Source of the DNA: Mytilus galloprovincialis
Taxonomy: Eukaryota; Mollusca; Bivalvia; Mytilida; Mytilidae
Length of the DNA stretch: 64,000 nt
Direction: 5' to 3'
NCBI RefSeq assembly: GCF_965363235.1
Contig: NC_134851.1
Coordinates: forward strand, 33,508,321 to 33,572,320
A model generated the notes under the pieces. It had not been told where the DNA came from and searched no databases. It saw only the letters and a list, made by a program, of their open reading frames with translations. This document shows positions 39,261 through 50,989 of this stretch, in pieces (positions within the stretch are counted from its first letter, which is position 1; each line of letters starts with the position of its first letter). Both the position numbers and the translations under genes were made by a program.

Positions 39261-40432
39261 ACCCTATATGCAATGTATACAAGTTCAACTGAGGCAATTT
39301 TAATGTTTCTTTAATCAAAACTTTCAGAACCACCATCTTCTGTGGAGAGTATATGGATTAGGAGACTGGAAGAGGTTCATCAGAGAAATAAAGAAACACC
39401 TTATACTGAACATGCCAACCTACCAGTGTCTGCCCAAATACCTCCTTCATGTCTTAATAGCAGCACTCAGCAACTACCAAAAACTAGGTATATGTTTTAT
39501 ATGAAAGAATACAACAGCCTTTTTAATTTCTACACACTAAATAAGTTGGATATGTACTGAATGTTCTTGAGTGCTGTATATAGCTGGCTTTGAAACTTTT
39601 TTAGATGGAGTCATCACTGATGTAAGAGTTTTTTGGATCTGAATACATCCTTGAATGCAATTGCTTATTGCTGAAGGGATTTTGATGATACATCTTGACT
39701 TAATTGGGCTTCTTTTGGACTGTGCCGCATATTTGTCTGATTGGAAATCATACCACATCTTCTTATGTATAAATGATTTGAATACTGATAAATATTCTTA
39801 TAGTGCCAATAAATCACTCTTGTAAATGTTTTATGTGAGATTAATATGCATATTTGTTATGAATTAACCAGTTATTGAACTTCAAAAATAGTTCGAAAAG
39901 GAAAACTGAGCGGTTAAATTTAATAAAATGAATAATTGTATACCTTTTATACCTATCCATTGAATATGTCCAAAAAGTTCATACAGCAGCCCTGTATAAA
40001 ATCAAGAGTTATCTCCCTCTTAATTGTTTCATTAAACTTGTTCTTAAGGATGAAATGTTTATAATAACTATATTTATTTGAAAAAATTAACAAATATGCA
40101 TTTTTATTATATATATTTCAGTGAAAATAAACGGACAATGAACCCAAGAAAACTGCAAAAGACGTGTATGAGTTGCAGTGTCTGGTGTTAGAGAGTGAGC
40201 TAAAAAGAAATCAGACTCAAATGGAACTATTCAAGAAGCAAATGGAGTTATATGATATGATGAAGAAAAATTTGGAAAATAGTTGTACAGAGTCAATGTT
40301 AGAGGCTCTACTTCATTAAGTTTAATCAGCATTTATTTATAGTTCCATATTAATGTTATATTTTTTATATGTTTTATTGTTATTGATAAAATATATATTC
40401 AGAAAAAAGCTTTTAATGTTTTATTCATGATT

Positions 40433-43400
40433 TCAACGATTAAAAAATGTGGAGGAAATGTGGTCTCTGACACCGCTCCCATCCTGATTACCAAAGAAAC
40501 GGTCCCAAAGATCTCCATCATTGTCTATCACTAATCCATCATCTTCAATGTCTGGTTCATTTAATAAGATGCAAATATTGTGAAGAATAGCACAAGCCAT
40601 TATGATCTTGCATACTTTGCTTGGTATCATTTTTATCTGAAACCGAAAAGTGAAAGTTATGTAGAATTATTGCCTTTTTTAACTATTATAGTTGATATAA
40701 TAGCATGTTAAATTTATTATAATTTTTATTATCTTTAACTTCCAATATACAACATAATATACACAAATATAACAGCAATATATCATATATAAATCTACTA
40801 ATATTATCTAATCAATACATCTCTCTACTAGGAAGCATTTTTTTCTTTCAATAATAAAATATAAGATGGATGTTTATTTGGTCTTAGACGTTAAAACATA
40901 AACAAGAGTGCACACGCTGGAATGTTTTGCCTTCGTTACTAATCGTCAATACTATGATGATTTTCCTTAATATAAAGCTTTACTACAACTATCACATAAA
41001 CTTAACATGATACAAGAAAATGATGTCAAGTCATATAAACCAAACAAGAAATACGTGTACACCTAACAATCATTCTATACAAGAAACAGACTTAACCAAA
41101 AAAACTAAACATTGACCAATTAACCATGAAAAGTGAGGTCAATGTCAGATGATCCATGCCAATCAGACACGTACATTTAATGATTCTTCCATACACCAAA
41201 TATAGTAGACCTATTGCATACAATATAAGAAAAACAGACCAAAACACAAAAAATGAAATATAACCACTGAACCAAGAAAATGAGGTCAAGGTCAGATAAC
41301 ACCTGCCAGTTTGACATGTACACCTTACAGTCCTACCATACACAGAATATACTGGACCTGTATAGATTCAGGATACCAATGAACCCAAACAATCCATTGT
41401 TTGTAAAATTAAATGGTCTAAATTTGAACCCTTTGGATCTTATATTATATGGATTAATTTGAAAACAGGGCCCTATATAAAAATATTATCACACAGATAG
41501 ATTCAGCATATAGATCCACAAAAAAATAAGTTTATGTTTAAAATCGAACAAAGTTTAATTTTGGAGACCTCAGTGTTGACCAATTTCTAATGGGGCCAAA
41601 ATATTTAAATAAATTACAAGATAAGAACCCCAACACAAAATGAAAGTTTTTTTTAATCAACTGCATTTTTTATGTTCTATGACTGATCATTTGCTTAAAT
41701 AATCTTTTATGCTTTACCTCTGAGTGTAATATGTGGAACCTTCTCTTCAACCTCCCAAATGTTCTCTCTATCACACTTCTGGTTGAACAGTGGCATCTGT
41801 TGTACTTCTTTTGATGATCAAGTACAGGATTCTGATATGGGGTCATCAGGAATGGTCGACAAGGATAACCACTATCCCCCAGCAGTACACCATTTGCCCA
41901 TCCACCAGTCTGTTCCATGTAGGTACACACCTATACATAAAAGTTTTAATTTTTTTTTACAGCAAATATTTGATTAAAACTTCCATTTTTATATTTAAAT
42001 TGATATATTCAGCTTCGCAGGGAGGAGTTACACTATTTACCTAAAATAATATTCAGCAAGACTATTTTTTATATATTCCTTTTTCATTTATTGTATATCA
42101 ATATTTTTTTTCATCATAACCAACCCTAAAAACTAATTGATTGCTGCTTTATATGTATAGAATAATTGATTTTTTAACATATAAATTATTCACTAAAGAT
42201 ATTTCTATATTCTTTTCTCAGTTATTGTATCTCAAGATTTCTTTCAACAAAGCCCCCACTAAATGGTTGCTTCTTTATTAATTAATTATATAAATTTCCA
42301 ATGATAAATTAATTATTTTGAACTGAAATTCAAAAGTCCTTACATTGATATTTTCACACCTTTATGTGTATCTAATGACAAAAAGTAAAAAATAATATTG
42401 ATAAGAGCAAATAAAAATAGTGGTTTCATAGGCGGATCCATGAGGGACTGGTGGACCCGGGCCCCCCTTACGTTGGAAAAATTTGGTTGAATATATAGGA
42501 AATCACTGAAGCATGACTGGAGCGTACCACCCCCCTCCCCTTAGGTCAGTCAGAGGGCCCCCTTTAGGAAAAGTTCTTGATCCGCCACTGGGTTTTATGT
42601 CCAAGAAGAAGATTTTGACTTCCTGCAGTGATGACCAATCCAAGATAAGAGATTTTAATTCTTTTATTGAGAAAATAAGAAGTCTGGACTGACTGCTAAC
42701 ATATAGTGCTTAAAAGGGAATATAACTTATAAAAGATGACCAACATTGCAATAAAATATATACCTGTGAAGTCCTGAATATGTGGGAGTCATGACTGCTA
42801 CCTGGCCAGTTTGCATTTATGTTTGTGAATTTACCTGCAAAATATAGATAATATATAATGCAAAGAAGAAAGAAATGATGTAATAGCATAAACAAATTTA
42901 CATGTAACAAATTGTCTTTGATTAATTATTATATTTTCTAATTAAGAGGTGTAGCAAAAGTTTAAAGAGAGGATTATTTAGGATCATGCAACAATGGACT
43001 TTAAAAATAAAATTTATTTGAATCCATATTTTAAAAGTCTTGTAATGGTAATCTTAAAAGGGGGTGTCCAAACATTTTAAATTATTAGTGTATATAAACA
43101 CAATGAATAACCATGACAACTGATGTACAATGCAAAATTTAGGCCGTTACTTTTCTGGTTCAAATTGTTTTACGTTGTCATTCCGGAGACTTTTGGTAGA
43201 TTGTGGTTTGTCATTATGTCATCTAATCTTTTAATTACCAAACGTGACTTATTACCGATTGTGACTGTTTTGCTGAATGTGAATTCGTATTACTATAAGA
43301 CGTGTTTCTGTACTTGTTTATCCCAAATTCATGTATTTAGTTTACATGTTTAATTTTATATTTGTAATTCTCATCTTCTCATTTTGTCAAATGTGTTGAC

Positions 43401-46400
43401 GTCTTTTTATTATATTTAGGTGTTACGGATAGAAAAATTAATCACCGCCTTTATTTATTATATTTAATTTTGTACGATTAAATACGTTTGAAGTTGGATT
43501 CATAACAAACTGGACATACATATATTACAGTTAATTGCTATTAATAAGTATTGCAATATGCATTTTGTTTAAATGAATTATCAGTATTTCGTTCTAATAT
43601 AATATTAAAGCAATCCTAATTCTATCTCACTTTTGAATTATAGTTTTTCATGTGTGACGTCATGCTCTTTCTAAATTTCATAAATTCAAATGTGGCATAA
43701 CGTTTGCCTTTTCGCCATCGTATGTGACGTCATTTTTTTTAATTGCATAGACGCCTGGACTGATTCGGGTGTGTCTATGCTGTATTGAACTTGGCATCAT
43801 GTATTCGGGTTTAGTTTTCTGTAATAAGTTAATACTTCAGTTTCATTATGAATATATCTTTCACATTCATTTGTTAAAATTTACTGTTTGCAATAGCATG
43901 AATCGTTCTATATAATAGTGTTCTTATCCCGGGCATAAAAACAATGCCGTATTTGGCAAAACCTTTTCAACTTTTGATCTTCAGTGCTGTACAACTTTGT
44001 ACTTTTTTCACTTTCGATCTTTTATATCTGGGCGTTATGTATTCGGGTTTAGTTTTCTGTAATTAGTTAATACTTCAGTTTCATTATGTATATCTCTTTC
44101 ATATTCATTTGATAAAATTTACTGTTTGCAATAGCATGAATTGTTCTATATAATAAGAATGTTCTTATCCCGGGCATACAAACAATGCCGTATTTGGCAA
44201 AACCTTTTCAACTTTTGATCTTCAGTGCTGTACAACTTTGTACTTTTTTCACTTTCGATCTTTTATATCTGGGCGTTATGTATTCGGGTTTAGTTTTCTG
44301 TAATTAGTTAATACTTCAGTTTCATTATGTATATCTCTTTCATATTCATTTGATAAAAATTACTGTTTGCAATAGCATGAATTGTTCTATATAATAAGAA
44401 TGTTCTTATCCCGGGCATACAAACAATGCCGTATTTGGCAAAACCTTTTCAACTTTTGATCTTCAGTGCTGTACAACTTTGTATTTTTTTCACTTTCGAT
44501 CTTTTATATCTGGGCGTGACTGGTGAGTCTTGTGTGGACAAGACGCGTTTTTGGCGTATTGAATTTTAAACCTGATGTTTTTTGTTATCTATTAATCATG
44601 CTTTTCTTTGTCTAATATGTTCTCCTTTTTATTTGTATTGTAGTCCTGTAATATTATGTTGTCATTTTAATGTTATATTTAACTTTGCCATTAAAGTGCG
44701 AGGTTTGGCATGCCATAAAACCAGGTTCAACCCACCACTTTTATTCCCCTTTAAAAGTGTCCTGTACCAAGTCAGGAAGATGGCCATTGTTATAATATTG
44801 TTCGTTTCTGTGTGTGTTGCATTTTAACGTTGAGTCGTTTGTGTTTTCTCTTATTTTTGAGATATTGAGATAAGACATGGCACGGTACTTGTCTATCCCA
44901 AATTCATGTATTTGGTTTTGATGTTATATTTGTTATTCTCGTGGTGTTTTGTCTGTTGCTTGGTCCGTTTCTGTGTGTGTTGCGTTTCGGTGTTGTGTCG
45001 TTGTTCTCCTCTTATATTTAATGCGTTTTTTTCGGTTTTAGTTTGTTACCCCGATTTTGTTTTTTGTCCATGGATTTATGAGTTTTGAACAGCGGTATAC
45101 TACTGTTGCCTTTATTTACAGCTGGTATGTGTCTCGCTCATTGTTGAAGGCCGAACAGTGACCTATAGTTGTTAATTTCTGTGTAATTTGGTCTCTTGTG
45201 GAGAAATGTCCCATTAGCAATCTTACCACATCTTCTTTTTTATATGTATAGACTTACAAATTTTGACTCAACTGTATTGTTTCAAACTAGGAACCATGAT
45301 ATCAAATTAAAAGTTGTAATGCATGTTGCATAAGGCATAAATGTGCTGATCCAGTCATCAGAGCAACATCAAATTATAAATTTACATAAGCTAGGGTACT
45401 ATAGGTTAATGTTTCTTTCTTTTGGATTGAAATTTAAGGGGGAAATTCAAGAAATATATCAGAAACAGCAGTGGTGGATACAGAATAGGGAAACCTCCCT
45501 TTTTAAGATTATCAGTGTATTTGAATGGGGACATATGGTTGGAGCTCCCCTTCAGGCTTTATCTTATGTTGGGAACCCCCCTTTTTGGAAATGGCTGGCC
45601 CCTGAACAGAATCTTTTTCTCATTAAAGAAAACTAATATCTTCTTTTAATATTTGACTTACCAATATTTTAAGTTATCTTTAGTAGGTAAACCATATAAA
45701 ACCCTAATCATGTCCTAGATGATCCGAGATGAACTGAGTGAAAGTGAAAGTAAAAATGAAAGTAAAATGGTTTTTTTTCTGAGAAACAGACTATATTGGT
45801 CCCAGTCACACTGAAAAGTTGATACCAGTTTATTATTTACGAAGGTCAATGTCATAGATGAGAAATGTTTTACCTTTAACATCACAAACATCCTGCACAT
45901 TTACAGAGTGTACCCCTTTCCTATTAACGAATGATGCTTCATCTTCTGATGGAGCCTGGATACGGACGTGTGTCCCATCTATTGCCCCTAGCACATTCGG
46001 GAAACCACTTAGACGGTAAAAGTCTCCTCTTGTTTCGTCCACATTCCTTGGCCACTTGATGAATTCATCCCGCTTGTTACAAAGTGATGTCAACACATCA
46101 GACACAAAACGCGAGACAGTTCCCTTGTGCAAACCTGTAAACAGACCAAGAACATACAATTTGGGAGATCGTTTAAGAACAAAAAATAAAATGTGTATTT
46201 TACCGGCGTTTGTTTACATTTTCGAAAATTAACAAATTGAAATTATCATTCAAACATCAGTCAAAGATCATTATAGCAATTGATTAACACAATTTTACTA
46301 ATGTTTACTTAATTTTAAATCATATATGATAAATATATAAATGAAATCTTACCTATTGTGTCTCCAACTACTTGCAAAAAACTGCCTGTAGCAAGAAATC

Positions 46401-46626
46401 TCAGGGTCACCATGACCATCTGTGGTACAGTGAGAGCATGGTTTCTCTTTGTTTTTCTTGTTATATCATCACTGACTAGATTAGAAATGAAATTAATTCC
46501 CTCTCTACCAAAGCGATACCGTTCTCGTAACTCCTCATTTGACAAATTCAAAGAAAGGTCATCTTTCAGGCGAAAATGCCTTTCCTTTCTGTGAGGTGCC
46601 ACAGGTACTTGTCTAAAGGCGGCCAT
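40433..46626 (-). CDS. Harbinger DDE transposase, five exons, open
   Basis: Exons on minus: 46626-46353, 46134-45874, 42834-42773, 41930-41718 and 40636-40433; borders are AG/GT and phases agree, giving about 337 aa. Exon 1 starts [18 protein letters not shown] and carries a helix-turn-helix region ([18 protein letters not shown], then [11 protein letters not shown]). Exon 2 holds the first catalytic Asp in [11 protein letters not shown]. Exon 3 holds the second in GSSHDSHIF. Exon 4 has LLGDSGYPC and the catalytic Glu in [15 protein letters not shown]. Exon 5 ends with [13 protein letters not shown] and an acidic C terminus. The usual DDE_Tnp_4 layout is complete. The 3-kb intron 2 contains most of the later insertions. 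Confidence 0.87.
42425..42592. mobile_element. Small MITE with GGCGGATC ends
   Basis: The left end is ATAGGCGGATCCATGAGGGA; the right end on the other strand is CAGTGGCGGATCAAGAACTT. Inside, GGGCCCCCCTTACG faces GGGGGCCCTCTGAC. The roughly 165-bp unit is much more GC-rich than its surroundings and lies in transposase intron 3. A diverged relative with CAGTGGTGGAT and paired GGGGACC/CCCC blocks lies near 45468-45610. Confidence 0.6.
43798..44570 (+). repeat. SINE-like unit with head triplicated in tandem
   Basis: Three consecutive copies of a 238- to 241-bp block start at GTATTCGGGTTTAGTTTTCT (43801, 44039, 44280). Each contains TTATCCCGGGCATA and GCCGTATTTGGCAAAACCTT and ends TTTTATATCTGGGCGT. 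Only the last copy runs on into the conserved tail GACTGGTGAGTCTTGTGTGG and ACAAGACGCGTTTTTGGCG. Units 2 and 3 are almost identical; unit 1 differs more. Confidence 0.8.
44600..45245 (+). repeat. Composite dispersed repeat inside Harbinger
   Basis: It contains GCCATAAAACCAGGTTCAAC, 'gtaccaagtcaggaagatgg', 'tatcccaaattcatgtattt' (also at 43318-43340) and ends with TTGTTGAAGGCCGAACAGTG and TTACCACATCTTCTT. Open frames in it are Val/Phe/Leu-rich shadows, not genes. I recognise it as a common mussel repeat without a firm family name. Confidence 0.6.
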
Positions 46627-46774
46627 ATTTAACAATAACTTAAATATTTAATCGACCTCCCAGAAGTTGTTAAAGATAACGACTCGTTATCGTTATTTTT
46701 GTCGTTAAATTTTTTGAACAACAGTTAACGAATTTGTTAAATTTAACGACACTCTAACGACACTTTAACGACTG

Positions 46775-46810
46775 CGTTAGCTTAACGACACTTTTGAACA
46801 ACTAGGCCCT
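46775..46810 (-). repeat. Harbinger right terminal inverted repeat
   Basis: Partner of 36527-36562. It lies about 150 bp beyond the stop codon of paralogue 3, so the transposon may sit in that gene's 3' untranslated region or just beyond it. Confidence 0.85.
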
Positions 46811-46961
46811 GATGTTTATGAATACATATTACTGTATTATTATTAAAACAGTCAACAAGTAATTGTCAGACAAACATTCATCTACGCAAACTATTACAGA
46901 AAAAGCTACATTATGCAGTTACTTTTCTAGTTAAGGTTTTTGCATTTTTGCATATAATTAG

Positions 46962-47464
46962 CTAGGGTTTTGTGTAATTATCAATTGCTGTATTAATGTA
47001 CTCTGCAGAAGTTGATGCCGCGCTTTTCGGTGATATAATTGTATTCTGATAAATATTTGGGATGATGCCACTGTATTGATGCATTTCGATTACTGAAGGA
47101 GTTATTGCCTGATAGGCATTTTCATAACCGTCACCAGTTTGTCCTATGAATGAGCTTGCGTTAGAGCTGTGCCCACAAGCACTTGACGGAACATCATTAC
47201 TATCGTCCTCCTCATAAGATTCATTGTCACTATTATCTAGTTCAAAATTAGTTATTGGATCAACAATCACCATGTTATAATTTATTGTACCAATGTCATC
47301 ATATTGACTTTCTGGAGTGATTTCCACCGTCGCACCGGATCTGTTTTGTCTCCTCAAACGGCAATACATATGTGAAATAATACAGCATAGAAATATTCCT
47401 CCGATAATGGTTCCAATAACCACCATGCAACCATTGTTTGCAGAAGGCGGAATTAGTTCATACT
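46962..47464 (-). CDS. Paralogue 3 last exon: TM helix and full tyrosine tail
   Basis: Acceptor TCTTTTTTCAG, phase 1. A stalk (YELIPPSANNG), a TM helix (CMVVIGTIIGGIFLCCIISH) and a basic anchor (RLRRQNRSG) precede the tail motifs SQYDDI, INYNMV, GDGYENAYQA, MHQYSGI and IYQNTI. The stop TAG is at 46962-46964. SQYDDI and INYNMV each fit the ITIM consensus. Confidence 0.87.
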
Positions 47465-47694
47465 CTGAAAAAAGATAAATTTCTTTTAATTTTATGCACG
47501 TTTGATTGTCAGTTTACTGAACTTTTGAAAAAGTTTAATGTTACTCCTACTCTACTTGTAAAACGAGATTATCAAGCGAGTTTACTAAATTGATTTTCTA
47601 GCATGGATAATGCTTTTACTTGTTGTATAACAAAATATTTATTTTCGATAGTGTTTTTAGGAGATTTTCATTTGGTAACCAGAGTATATATAAA

Positions 47695-48130
47695 AATGAA
47701 GATGTGGTTTGATTTCCCATCAGATAACACTGCACAAGAGACAAAAATACACAGAAACTAACAGTTATGATTCATCGTATGGCCTTCAACAATGATCAAG
47801 TCCAAAACCGCATAGGCGCGAAAATGTGAAACGATTCAAACGAGAAACAGTCTAATTAATTTTAAAAAAAGAAACACTAATATGTAACACAGCAAAAAAC
47901 GATAACCACAAAAAACAGGCTCCTGACGTAAGCAGGATGATTCATACAGAATGTGACAGGAGTAAACATGTGAGCAGAATCCAAACACTCCTCCTAATCT
48001 TGGACGATGGCAAAACAATACAAAATAACAACAAAATAACAGTTGAAAAGGCTAAACTCATCAGATGGATAAGAATAGAAAAACATATAACAAAAACATG
48101 AATGGATTTGGCCAGGTACGGGTAAATCTC
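47695..48130 (-). repeat. Dispersed mussel repeat in duplicated unit, copy 1
   Basis: GATGTGGTTTGATTTCCCAT starts it; ATGGCCTTCAACAATGATCA, CAGGCTCCTGACGTAAGCAG and TTGAAAAGGCTAAACTCATC follow. It is the reverse orientation of the repeat type at 45100-45245. The open frame at 47836-48018 is part of the repeat. Confidence 0.65.
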
Positions 48131-48880
48131 ACAATCAAACAGACACTCAGTACATATCTGAGAGTACTTGCAATTATTGAGAGCTAGTTCAAAGCCAATG
48201 ACAACTTATAGAAGCAATAATATATATAAGATTTAATAATCAATCAGTACACATTCAACATACAATTTAATAAGTGTAAACATGTCATAAACAGTCTGAG
48301 AAAAACATGACCGTGTACAATGCCAAGATATAAGAATCGACAGATTGAAGATCACTGAAAGTGCATATGTATATAACAATAATATGTAATTTCGTTCAAA
48401 TCTACTGATAACAAAATCTATATTAATTAATGATATAGAAATACTTCATTTGATTTTTTTCTTAAAAGAGAACAATATTCAAAGATCCAATGACAGTCTT
48501 GCATAGGTAATCTTTTAGAATACTGTTTTTTCAAGGATCGTTTCTAAATGACCTAGGACAGTAAACCACATCTCCGTAATAATGAGGATGTGTTATCCCG
48601 CTTGAAGTTTATTTTTGACGGTAACAACCAAACTTCTAAACTTCTTGACTAAATGTGTATATCTATGGAAAAATTTAGTAAAAGTTTTAAGTAAATGGTG
48701 GTAACGAAATCCCTGATTTAATATTAACGAGTAATACAAAGATAATGTTAAAATCTTAAACGTCACAACAGACAACATCACCATAAAAAGGGAAAATAAG
48801 CGATAGGCAGTCATGGTGTCTAGCAGTAGTGTCAAAGTCATTACGCATACAGTTATGAGTCTTATCATGTGATCTAAATT

Positions 48881-49089
48881 TTATTTACATTTGATAGTGT
48901 CACCATTGTAGGGGTTGTTGCCATCATATTGACTTTCTGGAGTGATTTCCACCGTCGCACCGGATCTGTTTTGTCTCCTCAAACGGCAATACATATGTGA
49001 AATAATACAGCATAGAAATATTCCTCCGATAATGGTTCCAATAACCACCATGCAACCATTGTTTGCAGAAGGCGGAATTAGTTCATACT
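48881..49089 (-). CDS. Duplicated TM exon with alternative short tail
   Basis: The second copy of the TM exon keeps its acceptor, stalk, TM helix and YDD start. At the duplication junction it leaves the original frame and reads YDGNNPYNGDTIKCK then TAA (48881-48883). It lies before the original exon in the direction of transcription. If used it would give a membrane receptor with a tail of about 40 residues lacking NYNM, YENAYQ and YQNTI. No evidence of use is available. Confidence 0.5.
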
Positions 49090-49319
49090 CTGAAAAAAGA
49101 TAAATTTCTTTTAATTTTATGCACGTTTGATTGTCAGTTTACTGAACTTTTGAAAAAGTTTAATGTTACTCCTACTCTACTTGTAAAACGAGATTATCAA
49201 GCGAGTTTACTAAATTGATTTTCTAGCATGGATAATGCTTTTACTTGTTGTATAACAAAATATTTATTTTCGATAGTGTTTTTAGGAGATTTTCATTTGG
49301 TAACCAGAGTATATATAAA

Positions 49320-49755
49320 AATGAAGATGTGGTTTGATTTCCCATCAGATAACACTGCACAAGAGACAAAAATACACAGAAACTAACAGTTATGATTCAT
49401 CGTATGGCCTTCAACAATGATCAAGTCCAAAACCGCATAGGCGCGAAAATGTGAAACGATTCAAACGAGAAACAGTCTAATTAATTTTAAAAAAAGAAAC
49501 ACTAATATGTAACACAGCAAAAAACGATAACCACAAAAAACAGGCTCCTGACGTAAGCAGGATGATTCATACAGAATGTGACAGGAGTAAACATGTGAGC
49601 AGAATCCAAACACTCCTCCTAATCTTGGACGATGGCAAAACAATACAAAATAACAACAAAATAACAGTTGAAAAGGCTAAACTCATCAGATGGATAAGAA
49701 TAGAAAAACATATAACAAAAACATGAATGGATTTGGCCAGGTACGGGTAAATCTC
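49320..49755 (-). repeat. Dispersed mussel repeat in duplicated unit, copy 2
   Basis: Identical copy of 47695-48130, displaced by 1,625 bp with the tandem duplication. Confidence 0.65.
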
Positions 49756-50698
49756 ACAATCAAACAGACACTCAGTACATATCTGAGAGTACTTGCAATT
49801 ATTGAGAGCTAGTTCAAAGCCAATGACAACTTATAGAAGCAATAATATATATAAGATTTAATAATCAATCAGTACACATTCAACATACAATTTAATAAGT
49901 GTAAACATGTCATAAACAGTCTGAGAAAAACATGACCGTGTACAATGCCAAGATATAAGAATCGACAGATTGAAGATCACTGAAAGTGCATATGTATATA
50001 ACAATAATATGTAATTTCGTTCAAATCTACTGATAACAAAATCTATATTAATTAATGATATAGAAATACTTCATTTGATTTTTTTCTTAAAAGAGAACAA
50101 TATTCAAAGATCCAATGACAGTCTTGCATAGGTAATCTTTTAGAATACTGTTTTTTCAAGGATCGTTTCTAAATGACCTAGGACAGTAAACCACATCTCC
50201 GTAATAATGAGGATGTGTTATCCCGCTTGAAGTTTATTTTTGACGGTAACAACCAAACTTCTAAACTTCTTGACTAAATGTGTATATCTATGGAAAAATT
50301 TAGTAAAAGTTTTAAGTAAATGGTGGTAACGAAATCCCTGATTTAATATTAACGAGTAATACAAAGATAATGTTAAAATCTTAAACGTCACAACAGACAA
50401 CATCACCATAAAAAGGGAAAATAAGCGATAGGCAGTCATGGTGTCTAGCAGTAGTGTCAAAGTCATTACGCATACAGTTATGAGTCTTATCATGTGATCT
50501 AAATTTTATTTACATTTGATAGTGTCACCATTGTAGGGGTTGTTGCAATATTGAGTTCATATGATCACGCTATAATAAACTAATAAAATAAATTTGATAT
50601 TTTAAGCAAGAAAATACACTTACGTCAGACACGCATTCACACAGAATCAAAATAGTCGATCACATAGCCAACTAGAATCATCCCGATTATGTACTTAC

Positions 50699-50989
50699 CA
50701 AAAATTCTAGCTTCTGTAACATTTGTATATTCACTATCTCCAATTACATTTCTAGAAAAAATGCGCACAAAATATTGTTTTTTTTATACAAGTTCATATA
50801 TAGCGTATTTGTTTTCATTTTCCAAGGTAGCTTTTATTGGACCTTTGATTGTCCACCATTTTCTGTCAATATTTCGATACTGTATAAAGAATAATTGATT
50901 GAATCCTCCATTAAAACCTGGAATCCATGACACTATTATATGGTTTCTGTATTGAACCACTGTTATATTGTTTGCAGGTTCTGGTATAC
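50699..50989 (-). CDS. Paralogue 3 FN3 domain exon with in-frame stop
   Basis: A 291-nt exon (97 codons), phase 1-1, acceptor ACTGTTAAG, donor GTAAGT. FN3 hallmarks: IPEPANNITVV, IIVSWIPGFNGGFNQLF (core Trp and the PGFNGG turn seen in nephrin-like FN3 domains) and YFVRIFSRNVIGDSEY. A TAA stands between KYAIYELV and KKQYFVRI, at the edge of a run of eight A. The exon length stays a multiple of three. No equivalent exon was found in paralogues 1 and 2. Confidence 0.75.

Larger units (their letters stand above)
36756..40319 (+). pseudogene. Harbinger Myb/SANT-like partner protein, broken
   Basis: Five exon-like pieces on plus. The first (36756 to about 37160) starts MAEEQPTKKIPRIRG and contains a helix-rich SANT-type region (VKNKMWEKITAEVNALGVSY, VKTKFE). 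Then come 37799-37855 (FPQQTETSESTPTQF), 38423-38514 (SSSSDPIYFAEPVRSPIP), 39329-39487 (ESIWIRRLEEVHQRNKE) and 40121-40319, a coiled-coil end (YELQCLVLESELKRNQTQM). In this family the partner binds DNA and helps the transposase reach the nucleus and the element ends. Here exon 1 has an in-frame TGA after EELGLL and a one-base loss in an A-run after VKTKFE. The last exon needs a frame change between NKRT and KTAKDVYE. It cannot give full-length product as read. Confidence 0.72.
36527..46810. mobile_element. PIF/Harbinger DNA transposon, 10.3 kb
   Basis: Terminal inverted repeats: the left starts AGGACCCGGTTGTTCAAAAG and continues TGTCGTTAAGCTAACG; the right on the other strand starts AGGGCCTAGTTGTTCAAAAG and continues identically, about 36 bp with three or four differences. 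Subterminal GTTGTTCAAAAA and TTTAACGAC words repeat in both ends. As is usual for the superfamily it holds two opposed genes: a Myb/SANT-like partner on plus and the DDE transposase on minus. Later insertions enlarge it: a small MITE (42425-42592), a SINE-like unit with a triplicated head (43798-44570) and dispersed repeats (44600-45245). The usual 3-bp target duplication is not evident at the ends I chose. Confidence 0.88.
47297..50546. repeat. Perfect-looking tandem duplication, 1,625 bp x 2
   Basis: Copy 1 (47297-48921) and copy 2 (48922-50546) look identical wherever I compared them, including two long open frames with identical translations. The unit contains the 5' part of the TM exon of paralogue 3, its acceptor and about 1.46 kb of upstream intron with a mussel repeat. 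Lack of divergence means a very recent event, gene conversion or an assembly artefact. Confidence 0.9.

Noticed and set aside
41092-41343. Open frame with repeated Tyr-Gly-Arg and Phe-Trp patterns
   Set aside because: It comes from an internal tandem-like repeat in transposase intron sequence ('aaccaagaaaatgaggtcaa' type) and lacks any exon border evidence.
36524-46813. Three-base target duplication of the Harbinger
   Set aside because: Bases next to the chosen ends (TAC left, GAT right) do not match; shifting the ends by one to three bases gave no convincing duplication.
47836-48018. Two identical open frames (also 49461-49643) and a second identical pair (48593-48868, 50218-50493) as duplicated genes
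   Set aside because: Identity comes from the tandem duplication; the first pair lies in a dispersed repeat and the second in intron sequence without coding hallmarks.
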